A DNA stretch of 64,000 nt from Streptomyces sp. SCSIO 30461 (GTDB lineage Bacteria; Actinomycetota; Actinomycetes; Streptomycetales; Streptomycetaceae): contig NZ_CP146101.1 of assembly GCF_037023745.1 (NCBI RefSeq), positions 3,836,001 through 3,900,000 of the forward strand, written 5' to 3'. This document shows, piece by piece, positions 10,512 to 19,082 of the stretch. A model generated the notes under the pieces. That model was not told the origin of the DNA and ran no database searches. It saw nothing but the letters and a program-made list of their open reading frames with translations. Position 1 is the stretch's first letter. Each line of letters opens with the position of its first letter. The position numbers and the translations under genes were made by a program.

Positions 10512-10671
10512 GACTGGTATCCGATCTCCCCCAACCCGGTGGTCGCCGAGTCGCTCCTGGACCGGCTGATCAACACCAGCCACCAAGTGATCATGAACGG
10601 GCCCAGCCCGGCCCAACAAACGACCCCGAGGAGGCGGCACCGACAAGACAAGCAAGCCCTCGATCAAGTAG
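10512..10671 (+). pseudogene. IstB-like ATPase C-terminal remnant (IS21 family)
   Basis: The frame reads PNPVVAESLLDRLINTSHQV, then IMNGPS, which is the C-terminal signature of IS21-family IstB helper ATPases (VAxxLLDRLxxxxHxxxxxGxSYR). After NGPS the frame breaks: two bases of the expected Tyr codon are missing, and the tail RPNKRPRGGGTDKTSKPSIK continues in another frame to TAG at 10669-10671. The Walker region and the IstA transposase are absent, so only an inert tail survives. Confidence 0.6.
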
Positions 10672-10740
10672 ACATGGACGAGGTCAGGACCTGAGGAATT
10701 ACGGGCTCTGGCGCTGATCTTGTGACGCGGGCTGTAGGGC

Positions 10741-10767
10741 CTGTCCCGTGATCATGTGACGGGACAG
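10741..10767. repeat. Perfect 9-base inverted repeat
   Basis: CTGTCCCGT (10741-10749) and ACGGGACAG (10759-10767) form a hairpin with a 9-base loop between the IstB remnant and the truncated methyltransferase. It could be a terminator or a leftover insertion-sequence end. No other copy was seen in the window. Confidence 0.4.
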
Positions 10768-10844
10768 TCGGTCCCCAGGGGCGGGGGTCGGCACGAGGCC
10801 GGAGAAGCTGCGAACGTGCGCGGATGTTAGCTTCGCTTCCCGTG

Positions 10845-11180
10845 ATGGAGCATCAGGACGAAACCCGAGTGGCCTACGACGGGGTCGTCGAGCTGCATGC
10901 GTCGATGTCCGCTAATCGGTTGGAGACGCAGCCGTTCTCGCGGAACATGATCGGTACCTTCGCCGAGCTGGTGCGCGGGACGGGGAACCCGTGGGCAGCC
11001 GACGTCGGGTGCGGGCCTGGACATCTGACGGCCATGCTGCACGACCTGGGGCTGGACGCCTTCGGGCTCGACCTCTCCCCGGGCATGGTCGACCACGCCC
11101 GGCGGGCCCATCCGGCGCTGCGGTTCGACGAGGCGCGGATGGAGGCCTGCCGGTCGAGGAAAGCGCGCTCGGCTCCATGC
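10845..11180 (+). pseudogene. Class I SAM-dependent methyltransferase, truncated
   Basis: The N-terminal third of a small methyltransferase starts at ATG 10845 (MEHQDETRVAYDGV). Motif I, ADVGCGPGHL, and the acidic strand-2 loop GLDLSPGMVDHARR are clear. After RMEA the frame shifts by one missing base (LPVEESALGS continues in the neighbouring frame) and homology ends near 11180, where the IS701-like remnant begins. The motif IV and C-terminal half are lost. The 3' end abuts the transposase whose far side abuts another broken methyltransferase, consistent with deletion next to the insertion sequence. Confidence 0.75.
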
Positions 11181-11255
11181 GGTGCAGTCTGCATTGACGG
11201 CCCAACCCTCGCCAACAGGGCGAACGTTGCCTGACGCGGGCCCAGTAGCGCTTGG

Positions 11256-12465
11256 TCAGGTTGGTGCGCGGGTGGGTATGCCGCGGTGGCAGGCGGGGCA
11301 GGCGCCGGTCCAGGTTGCGAGGAGTGTCTGCAGCTCGCGGACGACCTGGTACAGGCTCAGGCCGGCGCCGTGTCTTTTGGGGCATGGGCCAGTCGCTGCA
11401 GGGTGCAGAAGGCGTGCGCGACGGAGACGAGGGTGACGTGGTGGTGCCAGCCGCCCCAGGTGCGGCCTTCGAAGTGGGCCAGGCCCAGGGCCTGCTTCAT
11501 CTCCCGGTAGTCGTGCTCGATCCGCCAGCGGAGCTTGGCCAGGCGGACCAGTGTGGTCAGCGCGGTGTCCTCGGGCAGGTCGGACAGCCAGAACTGGACC
11601 GGCTCGCTCTCGCCTGCGGGCCACTCGGCCAGCAGCCAGCACTCGGGCAGTTCCGGGCCGTCGGCGGCTTGGCGGATCTCGCGTCCGGCGGGCCGGACCC
11701 GTAAGGCCACGAAGCGGGAGTACATCCGCTTGACCCCGCAGCGGCCGGTGCCCGGCCGGGATCCCTCCCGCCACTGCACCGGCCGTGCGGCCTTCCTGCC
11801 CGCCGCGATGACCAGATCTTTCACCGGCCGGGCAGGGTCGGGGTACTTCGCCACCGGCGGTCGTCCATGGCCCGAGTACGGCTCGCATACCGGGACTGCG
11901 TCGGCGGGCTGTGCCGACATGGTGGTGGAGATCCCCACCACGTAATTCAGGCCGCGGGCCTGCAGCCCGTGCCGGAAGGCCGCGCAGTCGCCGTATCCGG
12001 CGTCCGCGACGGCCGGCGGCACATCGATCCCCCAGGAGCGGGTCTCATCGAGCATGTCCAGGGCCAGCTGCCACTTCTCGACATGACCGACGTCGTCGGG
12101 GATGCCGCACCGCTCGCGGCGGGCCACCTTGCCGGGGTCGGCTTTCGGTGAGGTGGGGTCCCAGGTCTGAGGCAGGAACAGCCGCCAGTTGACCGCCGTC
12201 GAGGCGTGGTCCGAGGCCAAGTGCAGTGAGACACCCACCTGGCAGTTGGTGACCTTGCCCGCGGTGCCGGTGTACTGCCGCGACACGCACGCCGAGGCCG
12301 TCCCGTCCTTCAGGAAGCCGGTATTGTCGAAGACCACGGCCTTCGGCCTGATCGCCACCTCCATCCGCCAGGCCAGCTGGGCCCGGATATGCGCCGGGTC
12401 CCAGGGACTGGTAGTGATGAAATTGGCCAGGGCCTGACGGTTGCCGTCAGCCCCGAGCCGGGCGG
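11256..12465 (-). pseudogene. IS701-like transposase, N-terminally truncated
   Basis: A DDE transposase of the IS701 type: GADGNRQALANFITTSPWDP, then VVFDNTGFLKDG (first Asp region), PAVADAGYGD (second Asp) and WRIEHDYREMKQALGL (Glu region). About 70 N-terminal residues are missing and replaced by the FxLD methyltransferase sequence at 12465. Near 11375 the main frame stops (11357) while the family C-terminus (GLSLYQVVRELQTLL ... CPACHRGI) continues in the -1 frame to 11256. An AAAA run sits at that point, so this could be either a mutation or a slippage site. With the N-terminus lost the element cannot be autonomous. Confidence 0.8.
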
Positions 12466-13336
12466 CCCCCCGCGGGCAGGTGCGGACCCTGGACGTCGAC
12501 CAGGACCTCATCGACGGCGCGAACAAAAACCTTGCCCAGGCCAGTGCCACCAACGTCACCGCCGTACTGGCTGACGGAGCCTCTGGCCTTCCCGAGCACG
12601 CGCCCTACGACAGGATTCAGTTCACGGTCGGCGCGGGCGACATCCCCGTCAAGCTCCTCGACCAGCTCGCCCCCGGCGGACGCCTGGTCCTCCCGATGCG
12701 GATCCGCGGCAGCATCAGCCGCAGCTTCGCCTTCGAACGCGGCGGCGACACCTGGAAGACCGTCTCCTGCGAGATGTGTACCTTCGTGCCCCTGCGCAAG
12801 GGCGTCTGCGTCGACATCTACACCCGCGTCCCCATGGAAGGCGAGGGCAACGTCGACCTGGAGACCTTCAGCGAACAGCAGGTCAACCGCGACGCAATCC
12901 GCACCGCCATGAACCAGGAACCCGCAAGGGCTCGCCCTTGGAGTGGATGTACCTGTACCTGGCGTACGTCCTGCCCAACGGCTTGTCGCGTCTGCCGGGC
13001 CAGCGCCCCGGATACACGCCCTCGTTCGGCTGGGGCGCGATGGCCGCGCTGCAAGACGACAGCCTGGCGTACCTCACCGTCCGGAAAGGCGAGGACGACA
13101 AGGGCTGGTTCCGGGAGATCGGCGTCATCGGCCACGGCTCCCGGGCCGCCGACCTCGTCGACCACGTCGCCTCCGAGATCCGCGCCTGGGATCAGGGCTG
13201 GGGCAACACCGCCCCCGAGCCCACCTTCCGCATGGCCACCGCAGACGTCCGCGACAAGCTCACCCCCACCGAGCCGCGCTTCGTCATCGACAAGGCGTAC
13301 AGTCGTCTCGTCCTCGACTGGCCGCGCAAGGACTGA
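12466..13336 (+). pseudogene. FxLD-type (lanthipeptide-associated) methyltransferase, broken
   Basis: The sequence resembles the FxLD-system methyltransferases, which are protein-L-isoaspartate O-methyltransferase-like enzymes found beside FxLD lanthipeptide precursors. The N-terminal part (VRTLDVDQDLIDGANKNL, YDRIQFTVGAGDIP, LLDQLAPGGRLVLPMR) lacks motif I because the IS701-like remnant cuts in at 12465. Near 12925 the frame changes and the characteristic C-terminal domain continues (EWMYLYLAYVLPNGLSRLPG, FGWGAMAALQDDSLAYLT, EIGVIGHGSRAADLVDHV) to the stop at 13336. No lanthipeptide dehydratase lies in the window. The remnant suggests a RiPP locus once stood here. Confidence 0.7.
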
Positions 13337-13424
13337 ACCGGTGATCCCCGCGATATCCAGGCGCATTCCACTGGTTCGCCGTCCCAAGGCGCCAGCACTC
13401 CCACTGGACGAAGTCCGCGTTCTG

Positions 13425-13526
13425 ATGAGCAGCAGGCGCAGCTCGTCCCCGTCCTACTGCTGCTGGCTTCCCCTATCCGCACGTTGCGGAAGATCCTGCT
13501 GGCGCATCCGTGCCGCCCGCCCGTAA
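13425..13526 (+). CDS. Small Ser/Cys-rich ORF (doubtful)
   Basis: ATG 13425 to TAA 13526 would encode 33 residues beginning MSSRRSSSPSYCCWLPLS, with four Cys and many Ser, directly preceded in frame by ALPLDEVRVL. It lies between the broken FxLD methyltransferase and an intact methyltransferase, so a degenerate FxLD precursor was considered. The leader has Leu-x-Leu-Asp rather than Phe-x-Leu-Asp, and no ribosome binding site is evident. It may equally be meaningless intergenic sequence. Confidence 0.15.
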   Translation: MSSRRSSSPSYCCWLPLSARCGRSCWRIRAARP

Positions 13527-13538
13527 AGGGGCTCCGTC

Positions 13539-14120
13539 GTGACCACAGCGTCCACCCAGGCCGCGACCTACTGGGAGCGGCTCTGGTCTCAAGGCCGCCG
13601 CTACCGGCGGCTCGACGACACCGAGAACCGGCTGCTGGAAGACCGCCTCGGCCTCGGTCGCGACCGCCCCGCCCTCGACATAGGCTGCGGCGATGGCTCG
13701 CTCGCCAGGCGCCTCGCCGAACTCGGCTACCGCACGACCGGCATCGACTGCTCCCCCAGCGCCGTCGCGCTCGCCGCCGCTCAGGACATCGGGTCCGGTC
13801 GCGATCCGGTCTGGCGGTGCATGGACATTGCCACCGATGACCTCAGGGCCCTGCCGGAGGCGGCGTACGCGGTCATCACCTGCCGCCTCGTCTACCGGTG
13901 GATCGGCGACAAGGCGGCCTTCCTCGACCGCGTCCGCCGCCTCCTCGCTCCGGGCGGGACGTTCTGGGTGGTCAGCGAGATCGCCGGGCGCCGCGCAGCC
14001 ACCGACCCCTTGCAGGGCCTCGGCATCACCCCAGCCCAGGCCGAGATCCTCACTGCAAGCTGGTCCGTCGCCCACACCGCCGACCTCGATGTCCTGCGCT
14101 GCTACGCCCTGCGCCCCTGA
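13539..14120 (+). CDS. Class I SAM-dependent methyltransferase
   Basis: A 193-residue methyltransferase starting at GTG 13539, 8 bases after an AAAGGGG box. Motif I is ALDIGCGDGSLARRL (about residues 47-61), and the acidic residue after strand 2 is in TTGIDCSPSAV. Post-motif LPEAAYAVITCRLVYRWI and the RRLLAPGGTFWVV strand are typical of small-molecule methyltransferases. The substrate cannot be read from sequence. It is 18 bases upstream of a second, frameshifted methyltransferase of the same type, and both follow the broken FxLD methyltransferase, so it may be the last intact part of a lost biosynthetic locus. Confidence 0.85.
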   Translation: MTTASTQAATYWERLWSQGRRYRRLDDTENRLLEDRLGLGRDRPALDIGCGDGSLARRLAELGYRTTGIDCSPSAVALAAAQDIGSGRDPVWRCMDIATDDLRALPEAAYAVITCRLVYRWIGDKAAFLDRVRRLLAPGGTFWVVSEIAGRRAATDPLQGLGITPAQAEILTASWSVAHTADLDVLRCYALRP

Positions 14121-14138
14121 CCCGCGCCCCTTGATCTG

Positions 14139-14832
14139 ATGGAGCACCCGGTGACCATCGAGAAGGGCACCGTTGAGACCTGGAACACCTACGGTAACCA
14201 CCAACTCGCCAGAAGACTCGAGTTGCCCGAGCTGTCCCAGTGGGACTGGGGCCTACCGGAAACCGGCCCCGGCATCGAGGCTTTCGGCGACGTGACTGGG
14301 TTGCGCGTCCTCGACCTCGGCAGCGGCCTCGGCCGACACGCCGCATGGCTGGCCGCCCTGGGCGCCGAGGCCACTGCCGTCGATGCCTCCCCCGCCCAGC
14401 ACCAGCGCGCCCTCACGCGCTACCCGAACACCCCCGGCCTGCGCCTGGTATGCGCTGACGCCGTGGACCAACGCGATGCCGAGCCGTACGACCTGATCTA
14501 CTCCGTCTGCTCCATGCCGTACCTGGATCCCGACCGACTCCTGCCTGCCCTGGCCAAGGGACTTGCGTCGTCGCGTGGACGACTGTTCTTCTCCGCACTC
14601 CACACAAACTCCCACGGCATTGGTCCGTCGTCCGAAGTGACCCCGCGCCCCGAGATCCTGGCTGCCCGGCACAACTGAAGACCACCCTGTGGCCATGTGG
14701 GTGCTCACACCTCGGCTATGGACAAGCCTCCTGGCCCAGCACGGCCTCACCATCGACTCGGTCACGACGATCGATTCACCAAGGCCGGACATCCACGTCT
14801 CCTACCGGCTGTACGCAGCCCGCCGCCCGTAA
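14139..14832 (+). pseudogene. Class I SAM-dependent methyltransferase, frameshifted
   Basis: It begins ATG 14139 (MEHPVTIEKGTVETWNTYGN) with motif I VLDLGSGLGRHAAWL and TAVDASPAQ. The first frame ends at 14678 after PRPEILAARHN, but the neighbouring frame continues the protein from about 14655 (WLPGTTEDHPVAMWVLTPRL ... DIHVSYRLYAARRP) to TAA 14830-14832. The full-length ancestor would be about 230 residues. A single-base indel near 14655 explains the break. The C-terminal pattern, a SAM-binding fold ending in VSYRLYAARRP, shows the second half is genuine. Probably inactive unless the shift is a sequencing error. Confidence 0.75.
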
Positions 14833-14965
14833 GCGTGTCGAGACGTTCCGCAGCACACCGGAGCGCGGCCGACGGGGTCTTTCCCCGCGCGGGCATTCCT
14901 TGACTTCGTCAATGAGACTCCGTAGAGTGCGCGAAGATGATCTTCCCGCGCTGCGGGAGTAGACG

Positions 14966-15125
14966 GTGATGCTCACCTACGATGGTGACTGCATTTCGGA
15001 TATGAAGACATTGCGTGAGCAATGTGCCCTGTTCGGCAATGTGGCTTCGACAGCGACCACTTGGCGAACCCTAGACGCCGTCGGCGACGGGTGTTGGCCC
15101 GGATCCGCGCCGTCGTCGGGAGACA
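14966..15125 (+). pseudogene. IS1380-family transposase fragment
   Basis: The residues TYDGDCISDMKTLREQCALF and VASTATTWRTLD match the conserved N-terminal block of IS1380 transposases (DGG..ISDL.VLRDQ..LFG.VASTATAWR). Nothing before or after it is homologous, so this is about 50 codons of debris between the methyltransferase pseudogene and the hydrolase. The rest of 14833-15164 holds no gene. Confidence 0.6.
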
Positions 15126-15164
15126 TGCCGCGTCAGCCGGTGCCGCACCCACTCGGGCGGTCCT

Positions 15165-16013
15165 ATGCCATACTTGACCTTGACTGGCGGGTTGCAGCTA
15201 TTTTACAAGGAACGCGGCGCAGGGGACCCACTCTTGTTTCTCGCCGGTACCGATGGCGACCTCCTCCATCATGACGCCGTTTCCCCGTTCAGGACCCAGC
15301 TCGCTGAAACTTTTCGCTTGCTGACCTATGACGAGCGAGGCCTGGGCTCCTCGGATGCACCCGACGTCGCGTACACGATGGCCGACTACGCAGATGACGC
15401 CCGTGGTGTGTTGGATGTCATCGGCTGGGACCGGCCTTTCGTCGTCGGCTATTCCTTTGGCGGCATGGTAGCCCAGGAACTTGCTCTGCGACATCCCGAG
15501 CGCGTCCGCAAACTTGTCTTGCTGAATACATCGAGCGGTGGGGCGGGCGGCGCTTCCTACCCGGTTCATCAGCTCGCGGGTCTGGGTCGAGACGAGCTGC
15601 ACAGGCGCAGGTGCGAGTTGTGGGACACGCGGCACGACCGGACTTGGCAACTGCTGCATCCGGAGCAAATGCAGGCTTGGGGCGACGAGTGGGACGCGTT
15701 GGCCGTGGTCGGCGCCCAAGACCACCGGCGCATCGGGCAAGCGCGCCAGCTCGGCGCCAGGAAGGCGCATGACACCTTTGATCGCTTGCCGGCTCTGACG
15801 ATGCCGGTGATACTGGTCACCGGCCAATACGACGGCATCGCTCCGCCAGAACGGCAGTTCGCCATGGCCTCGCAGCTAGCACACTGCGAGATCGGGATCT
15901 TCCAGGGCGGTCACCGGGTGCTGTGGGAGGATTCCACAGCCGCCCAGGCGATCACCGACTTCCTGAGTCGGGATCTCCAGGTGTGGCCTGCGGTGGGTCT
16001 GACACAAAAATAG
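15165..16013 (+). CDS. Alpha/beta hydrolase
   Basis: A 282-residue alpha/beta hydrolase, probably cytoplasmic. The nucleophile elbow GYSFGG places Ser at residue 97, the acid is the Asp in VTGQYDGIAPPE (about residue 223) and the His is in GGHRVLWED (about residue 253). The strand LLFLAGTDGD lacks the usual HG(G) oxyanion dipeptide, having AGT in that place. The family includes enol-lactonases, haloperoxidase-like enzymes and esterases, and the substrate cannot be assigned. The start is ATG 15165. The gene is flanked on both sides by insertion-sequence debris and has no operon partner. Confidence 0.85.
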   Translation: MPYLTLTGGLQLFYKERGAGDPLLFLAGTDGDLLHHDAVSPFRTQLAETFRLLTYDERGLGSSDAPDVAYTMADYADDARGVLDVIGWDRPFVVGYSFGGMVAQELALRHPERVRKLVLLNTSSGGAGGASYPVHQLAGLGRDELHRRRCELWDTRHDRTWQLLHPEQMQAWGDEWDALAVVGAQDHRRIGQARQLGARKAHDTFDRLPALTMPVILVTGQYDGIAPPERQFAMASQLAHCEIGIFQGGHRVLWEDSTAAQAITDFLSRDLQVWPAVGLTQK

Positions 16014-16087
16014 AGTGGACGATTCAGGTCAGTCCTTCTGGTCCCTGTCGGCGAACGCCTTGCCGATCCTGCTGGCCAAATGTGTGG

Positions 16088-16621
16088 TTATGCGGCGAGT
16101 GTGAGGTCGAGTCGGGCGAGGTGGCTGGTGCGTGTGTGGTCGAGGGGTTGGCCGCTCCACCAGGCGTCGAGGCGGATCAGGTTGAGGGCGACTGCGGAAT
16201 AGACGTGCTCAAGATGGGTCTTCCCGAGCCCGCGATAGCGGGTCCGGCGGTTGCCGGTGACCGCGGTGGCTTGTCGGATGGTCCCTTCGACGCCTGCCCG
16301 CAGGGCGTACTTCGCCTGCCACGTCTGGTCCTGCTGGCGGTGTGGTTCGCATCGATGAGTTCTTGCAGCGGCTGTGGCCGCAGGGTGAGCTGGCGGCCCC
16401 AGCGGGTGGCGTTGGTGCATTCGGCTCTGGCCGGGCAGGGGCCGCAGTCAGCCTGGTCGAAGCGGACCACGATCACGTCGCGGTCCTTCTGCCTGGCCGG
16501 GCTCCAGAACCGGCTGGCAGCGCCCTGGGGGCAGGTGGCCTGGCGGGCGTCCCAGTCGATGGTGAAGGCTTCGCGCTGGTAGCCGGCTTTCTCGCGCTGC
16601 CGGCGGGAGGTACCGCCCTGC
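16088..16621 (-). pseudogene. IS1182 transposase, C-terminal part
   Basis: This segment encodes the zinc-ribbon-like insert and C-terminal DDE part (QREAFTIDWDARQATCPQG, CGPCPARAEC, then in the next frame WQAKYALRAGVEGTIRQATA with the catalytic Glu, ending LARLDLTLAA). The frame changes near 16345, just after the codons for LIDANHTA, exactly as in the complete copy at 41920, so the shift was inherited. The 5' side ends at the IS256 insertion at 16622. Confidence 0.8.
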
Positions 16622-17969
16622 GCTGCTGATGGTGTCCCGCCGAGTGGTGTAGCAGCGATCTCCGCATAGCCCCTGGTCATGAGGCGGCCATCGCGCAACT
16701 CTCCGAGTAGCGAAGCTCGTTGAGAGAGGTGACACGATGGCCTTGTCCCAGCATGACTTACTCCGGCTGATGGAGTCACTGCGTACGGCGGACGGAATCG
16801 AGTTGATCAGGGTCCTGGCCCAGCGGATCCTGCAGGAACTCATCGAGGCCGAGGCCACCGCCCACATCGGCGCGGAGCCCGGCGAGCACGCCGACACCCG
16901 TACGACCTGGCGCAACGGTCACCGCGACAAAGTACTGACCACGCAGGCCGGGGACCTGGACCTGGCGATCCCCAAGGTCCGCACCGGCACCTTCTTCCCC
17001 AGCCTGCTCGAACGCCGCCGCCGCATCGACCAGGCCCTCTACGCCGTCATCGTCGAGGCATACGTCCACGGAGTGTCCACCCGCAGCGTCGACGACCTGG
17101 TCAGGGCGCTGGGTGCTGACAGCGGCATCTCCAAGAGCGAGGTGTCCCGGCTCTGCGCCGGGCTGGACGCCGAACTCACCGCCTTCCGCACCCGGCCGCT
17201 GGATCACACCCGTTTCCCCTACATCTACCTGGACGCGACGTACTGCAAGGCCCGCGTGAACCATCAGATCGTGTCCCAGGCCGTAGTCATCGCCACCGGC
17301 ATCACCGAGGACGGCGGACGCGAAGTGCTGGGCCTGATGGTCGGCGACAACGAGATTGAGGCGTTCTGGAGCGAGTTCCTGCGCTCCCTGCGCGAGCGCG
17401 GTCTGTCCGGGGTCCGCCTGGTCATCGCCGACCACCACAGCGGTCTGGTCAAGGCCGTCCGCCCAGCACGGCCCGGGCGGCGGCCTCGCCAAAGATGCCG
17501 CGTTCACTTCCCGCGCAACGTCTTCGCGGTGATCCCGAAGGACTCCGCGGAAATGGTGGCCGCGACCATCCGCACGATCTTCGCCCAGCCCGACGCCGCA
17601 GCCGTCCGGGCCCAGCTCGACACCGTCGCCGACATGCTCGGCCGCCAGTTCCCCAAGGTCAGGTCCATGCTCCTGGAAGCGAAGGAGGACCTGACCGCGT
17701 TCGCGGACTTCCCTGATCGGCACTGGAAGAAGATCCAGTCGACCAATCCGCTGGAGCGGATCAACCGCGAGATCAAACGCCGGACCGACGTCGTGCAGAT
17801 CTTCCCCAACCCCGACGCACTCGAACGCCTCACCACCGCCGTGCTCATCGAGATGCACGACGAGTGGATCGCCTTCCCCCGCCGCTACCTCCCCGAAGGC
17901 AGCATGGACAAGATCTACCCCAACAACGACCAGATCGGTCCGGCTACACCACCACAGGGGACATGACCC
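16622..17969 (+). mobile_element. IS256-family element A inside IS1182
   Basis: Compared with the uninterrupted IS1182 copy (41625-41650), this 1348-base segment is an exact extra insertion between ...GCCCTGC and AGCGGTGTG.... The ends are weakly inverted (GGTGTCCC...GTGGTGTAG at left; a matching GGGTCATGTCCCC...GTGGTGTAG read from the right). No target duplication is visible, which is unusual for IS256 (8-9 bases expected). The single gene is an apparently intact transposase. Confidence 0.85.
16737..17966 (+). CDS. IS256-family transposase
   Basis: A 409-residue mutator-type DDE transposase starting at ATG 16737 behind an AGAGAGGTG box. The catalytic residues are Asp in FPYIYLDATYCKA, Asp in VRLVIADHHSGL and Glu in TNPLERINREIKRR. 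The N-terminal region HADTRTTWRNGHRDK and the C-terminal CRVHFPRNVFAVIP are family hallmarks. The stretch between KAV and QRCRVHF is Arg/Pro-rich (RPARPGRRPR), unlike the usual sequence there, and could reflect a pair of compensating indels. Otherwise it is full length and may be active. Confidence 0.9.
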   Translation: MALSQHDLLRLMESLRTADGIELIRVLAQRILQELIEAEATAHIGAEPGEHADTRTTWRNGHRDKVLTTQAGDLDLAIPKVRTGTFFPSLLERRRRIDQALYAVIVEAYVHGVSTRSVDDLVRALGADSGISKSEVSRLCAGLDAELTAFRTRPLDHTRFPYIYLDATYCKARVNHQIVSQAVVIATGITEDGGREVLGLMVGDNEIEAFWSEFLRSLRERGLSGVRLVIADHHSGLVKAVRPARPGRRPRQRCRVHFPRNVFAVIPKDSAEMVAATIRTIFAQPDAAAVRAQLDTVADMLGRQFPKVRSMLLEAKEDLTAFADFPDRHWKKIQSTNPLERINREIKRRTDVVQIFPNPDALERLTTAVLIEMHDEWIAFPRRYLPEGSMDKIYPNNDQIGPATPPQGT

Positions 17970-18384
17970 AGCGGTGTGACTAGCGCGACTCCGAATGTGT
18001 TCAGGGAGTCGACGACGAGTTCGGCGCTCGCGTAGCCGGAGTCCAGGTAGTGCTCGGCGGGCAGCAGGTCCCGGCCATCGAGGGCCTGATGGACGGGCTC
18101 GACCAGTTTCACGTCGGGCACGGTCGCGTCCGTGGTCGCGACATGCGTGATCACATTCGGGACGGGAGGGCGTGCCCGTCGGCCGGGTCGCGGAGCCTCG
18201 TCGTCGGGCCGGGGCAGTTGGCAGACCTCGCTGATGTGCAGCTTGTACCCGGTCCAGTGCAGATCGTCCTTGACTCCGTAGCGGGCGTCGAGATCGTACG
18301 GCGAGGTCAGGCGCACTCTGCCGGGCGGGAGACCGTCCGTGTCCGCCTCCCGCCGCCTGACCACCTCCCGCCCAGTACCGTCGG
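17970..18384 (-). pseudogene. IS1182 transposase, central part
   Basis: It encodes GREVVRRREADTDGLPPGRV, DDLHWTGYKLHISEVCQLPR, TTDATVPDVKLVEPVHQAL and HYLDSGYASAELVVDSLN, nearly identical to residues in the complete copy. It ends on the left at the IS256 insertion (17970) and on the right at an abrupt truncation (18384). The N-terminal ~290 residues are not present nearby. Confidence 0.8.
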
Positions 18385-18385
18385 C

Positions 18386-18487
18386 GACCTCACCATCACC
18401 ACACCGGAAACGGCCGACACGCAGGTTCCCCCCGAAGCTGAACAGCAAGATCCACCCCGCCCCGCCGCAGAGCCCCGTGCCGCGTAA
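18386..18487 (+). pseudogene. C-terminal scrap of an unknown protein
   Basis: Immediately after the IS1182 truncation an open frame reads DLTITTPETADTQVPPEAEQ and ends ...AAEPRAA with TAA at 18485-18487. It looks like an acidic Pro-rich protein tail cut by the element, but there is no recognisable domain, so this may be chance. Confidence 0.2.
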
Positions 18488-18535
18488 GTTCCTGGCATTG
18501 GGTGAGAATCCCCTCGGCTACTCGGAGGGGACGCC

Positions 18536-18916
18536 TCAGTCCAGGGCGTCACCGTCGACGGCCGCCAGGACGCGGCCGATCGTGGTCCGCGAGGGAGAAC
18601 GACGCCACCGCAGCGGATGCCGTCGGACACCGACGGCCGTCAGCACGGTGTCCGAGGCCTGCTGGGCCCACTCGGCGATCTCGTCGACGCTCCTCGCTCC
18701 CGGCACCGCCGCACAGGCACAGACGAGGAGGATCGCGGTCAGCGAGTACCAGCGGCCCTGCCTCGCACGCGGGCCGGGCGCCAACTCCAGGAAAGGCCGC
18801 AGGTCGGCGACTTGGCCGAGATCCAGCGGACCCAGCCTCACCAACGCCGGCGGGATGAGAGAGGATGCAGCGGCAGGCACGGGCCACCTCATGATCGTTG
18901 AGCTTCGACACCCCAA
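18536..18916 (-). pseudogene. ISAs1-family transposase, N-terminal fragment
   Basis: It encodes the ISAs1 N-terminal domain (SSLIPPALVRLG, YSLTAILLVCACAAVPGARS, RTTIGRVLAAVDGDALD) and stops right after DGDALD, before the catalytic domain. Parallel sequences at 45778 and 29989 continue past this point. The likely start is GTG or ATG near 18895. Beyond it, 18917-19082 contains no further gene and serves as the upstream region of the oxidase. Confidence 0.75.
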
Positions 18917-19082
18917 TGATCACGAAGTCCGTGCCTGCTCTGCTCTGCACCCCAACCGGTCACGGCCCAACCAACCGCCCACCCCCGGAACTCGCCCGAG
19001 CCCTGGCTTCACACGCGGAACACCATCCGACCGAGTAGCATGACGATGCCCCGGTTGTCCCGAGAGGGAAGGAAATGCCCTG

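Larger units (their letters stand above)
16064..18384 (-). mobile_element. IS1182-family copy A, interrupted by an IS256 and truncated
   Basis: The left end carries CGATCCTGCTGGCCAAATGT (16064-16083), identical to both ends of the complete copy at 40341-42193. The element runs leftward-reading from 18384, where identity with the intact copy stops abruptly inside the transposase gene, so about 880 bases of its 5' part are gone. An IS256 element occupies 16622-17969. Confidence 0.85.

Noticed and set aside
13425..13526. Calling the Ser/Cys-rich ORF a lanthipeptide precursor
   Set aside because: The leader lacks the Phe of FxLD and no ribosome binding site is visible; kept only as a low-confidence feature.
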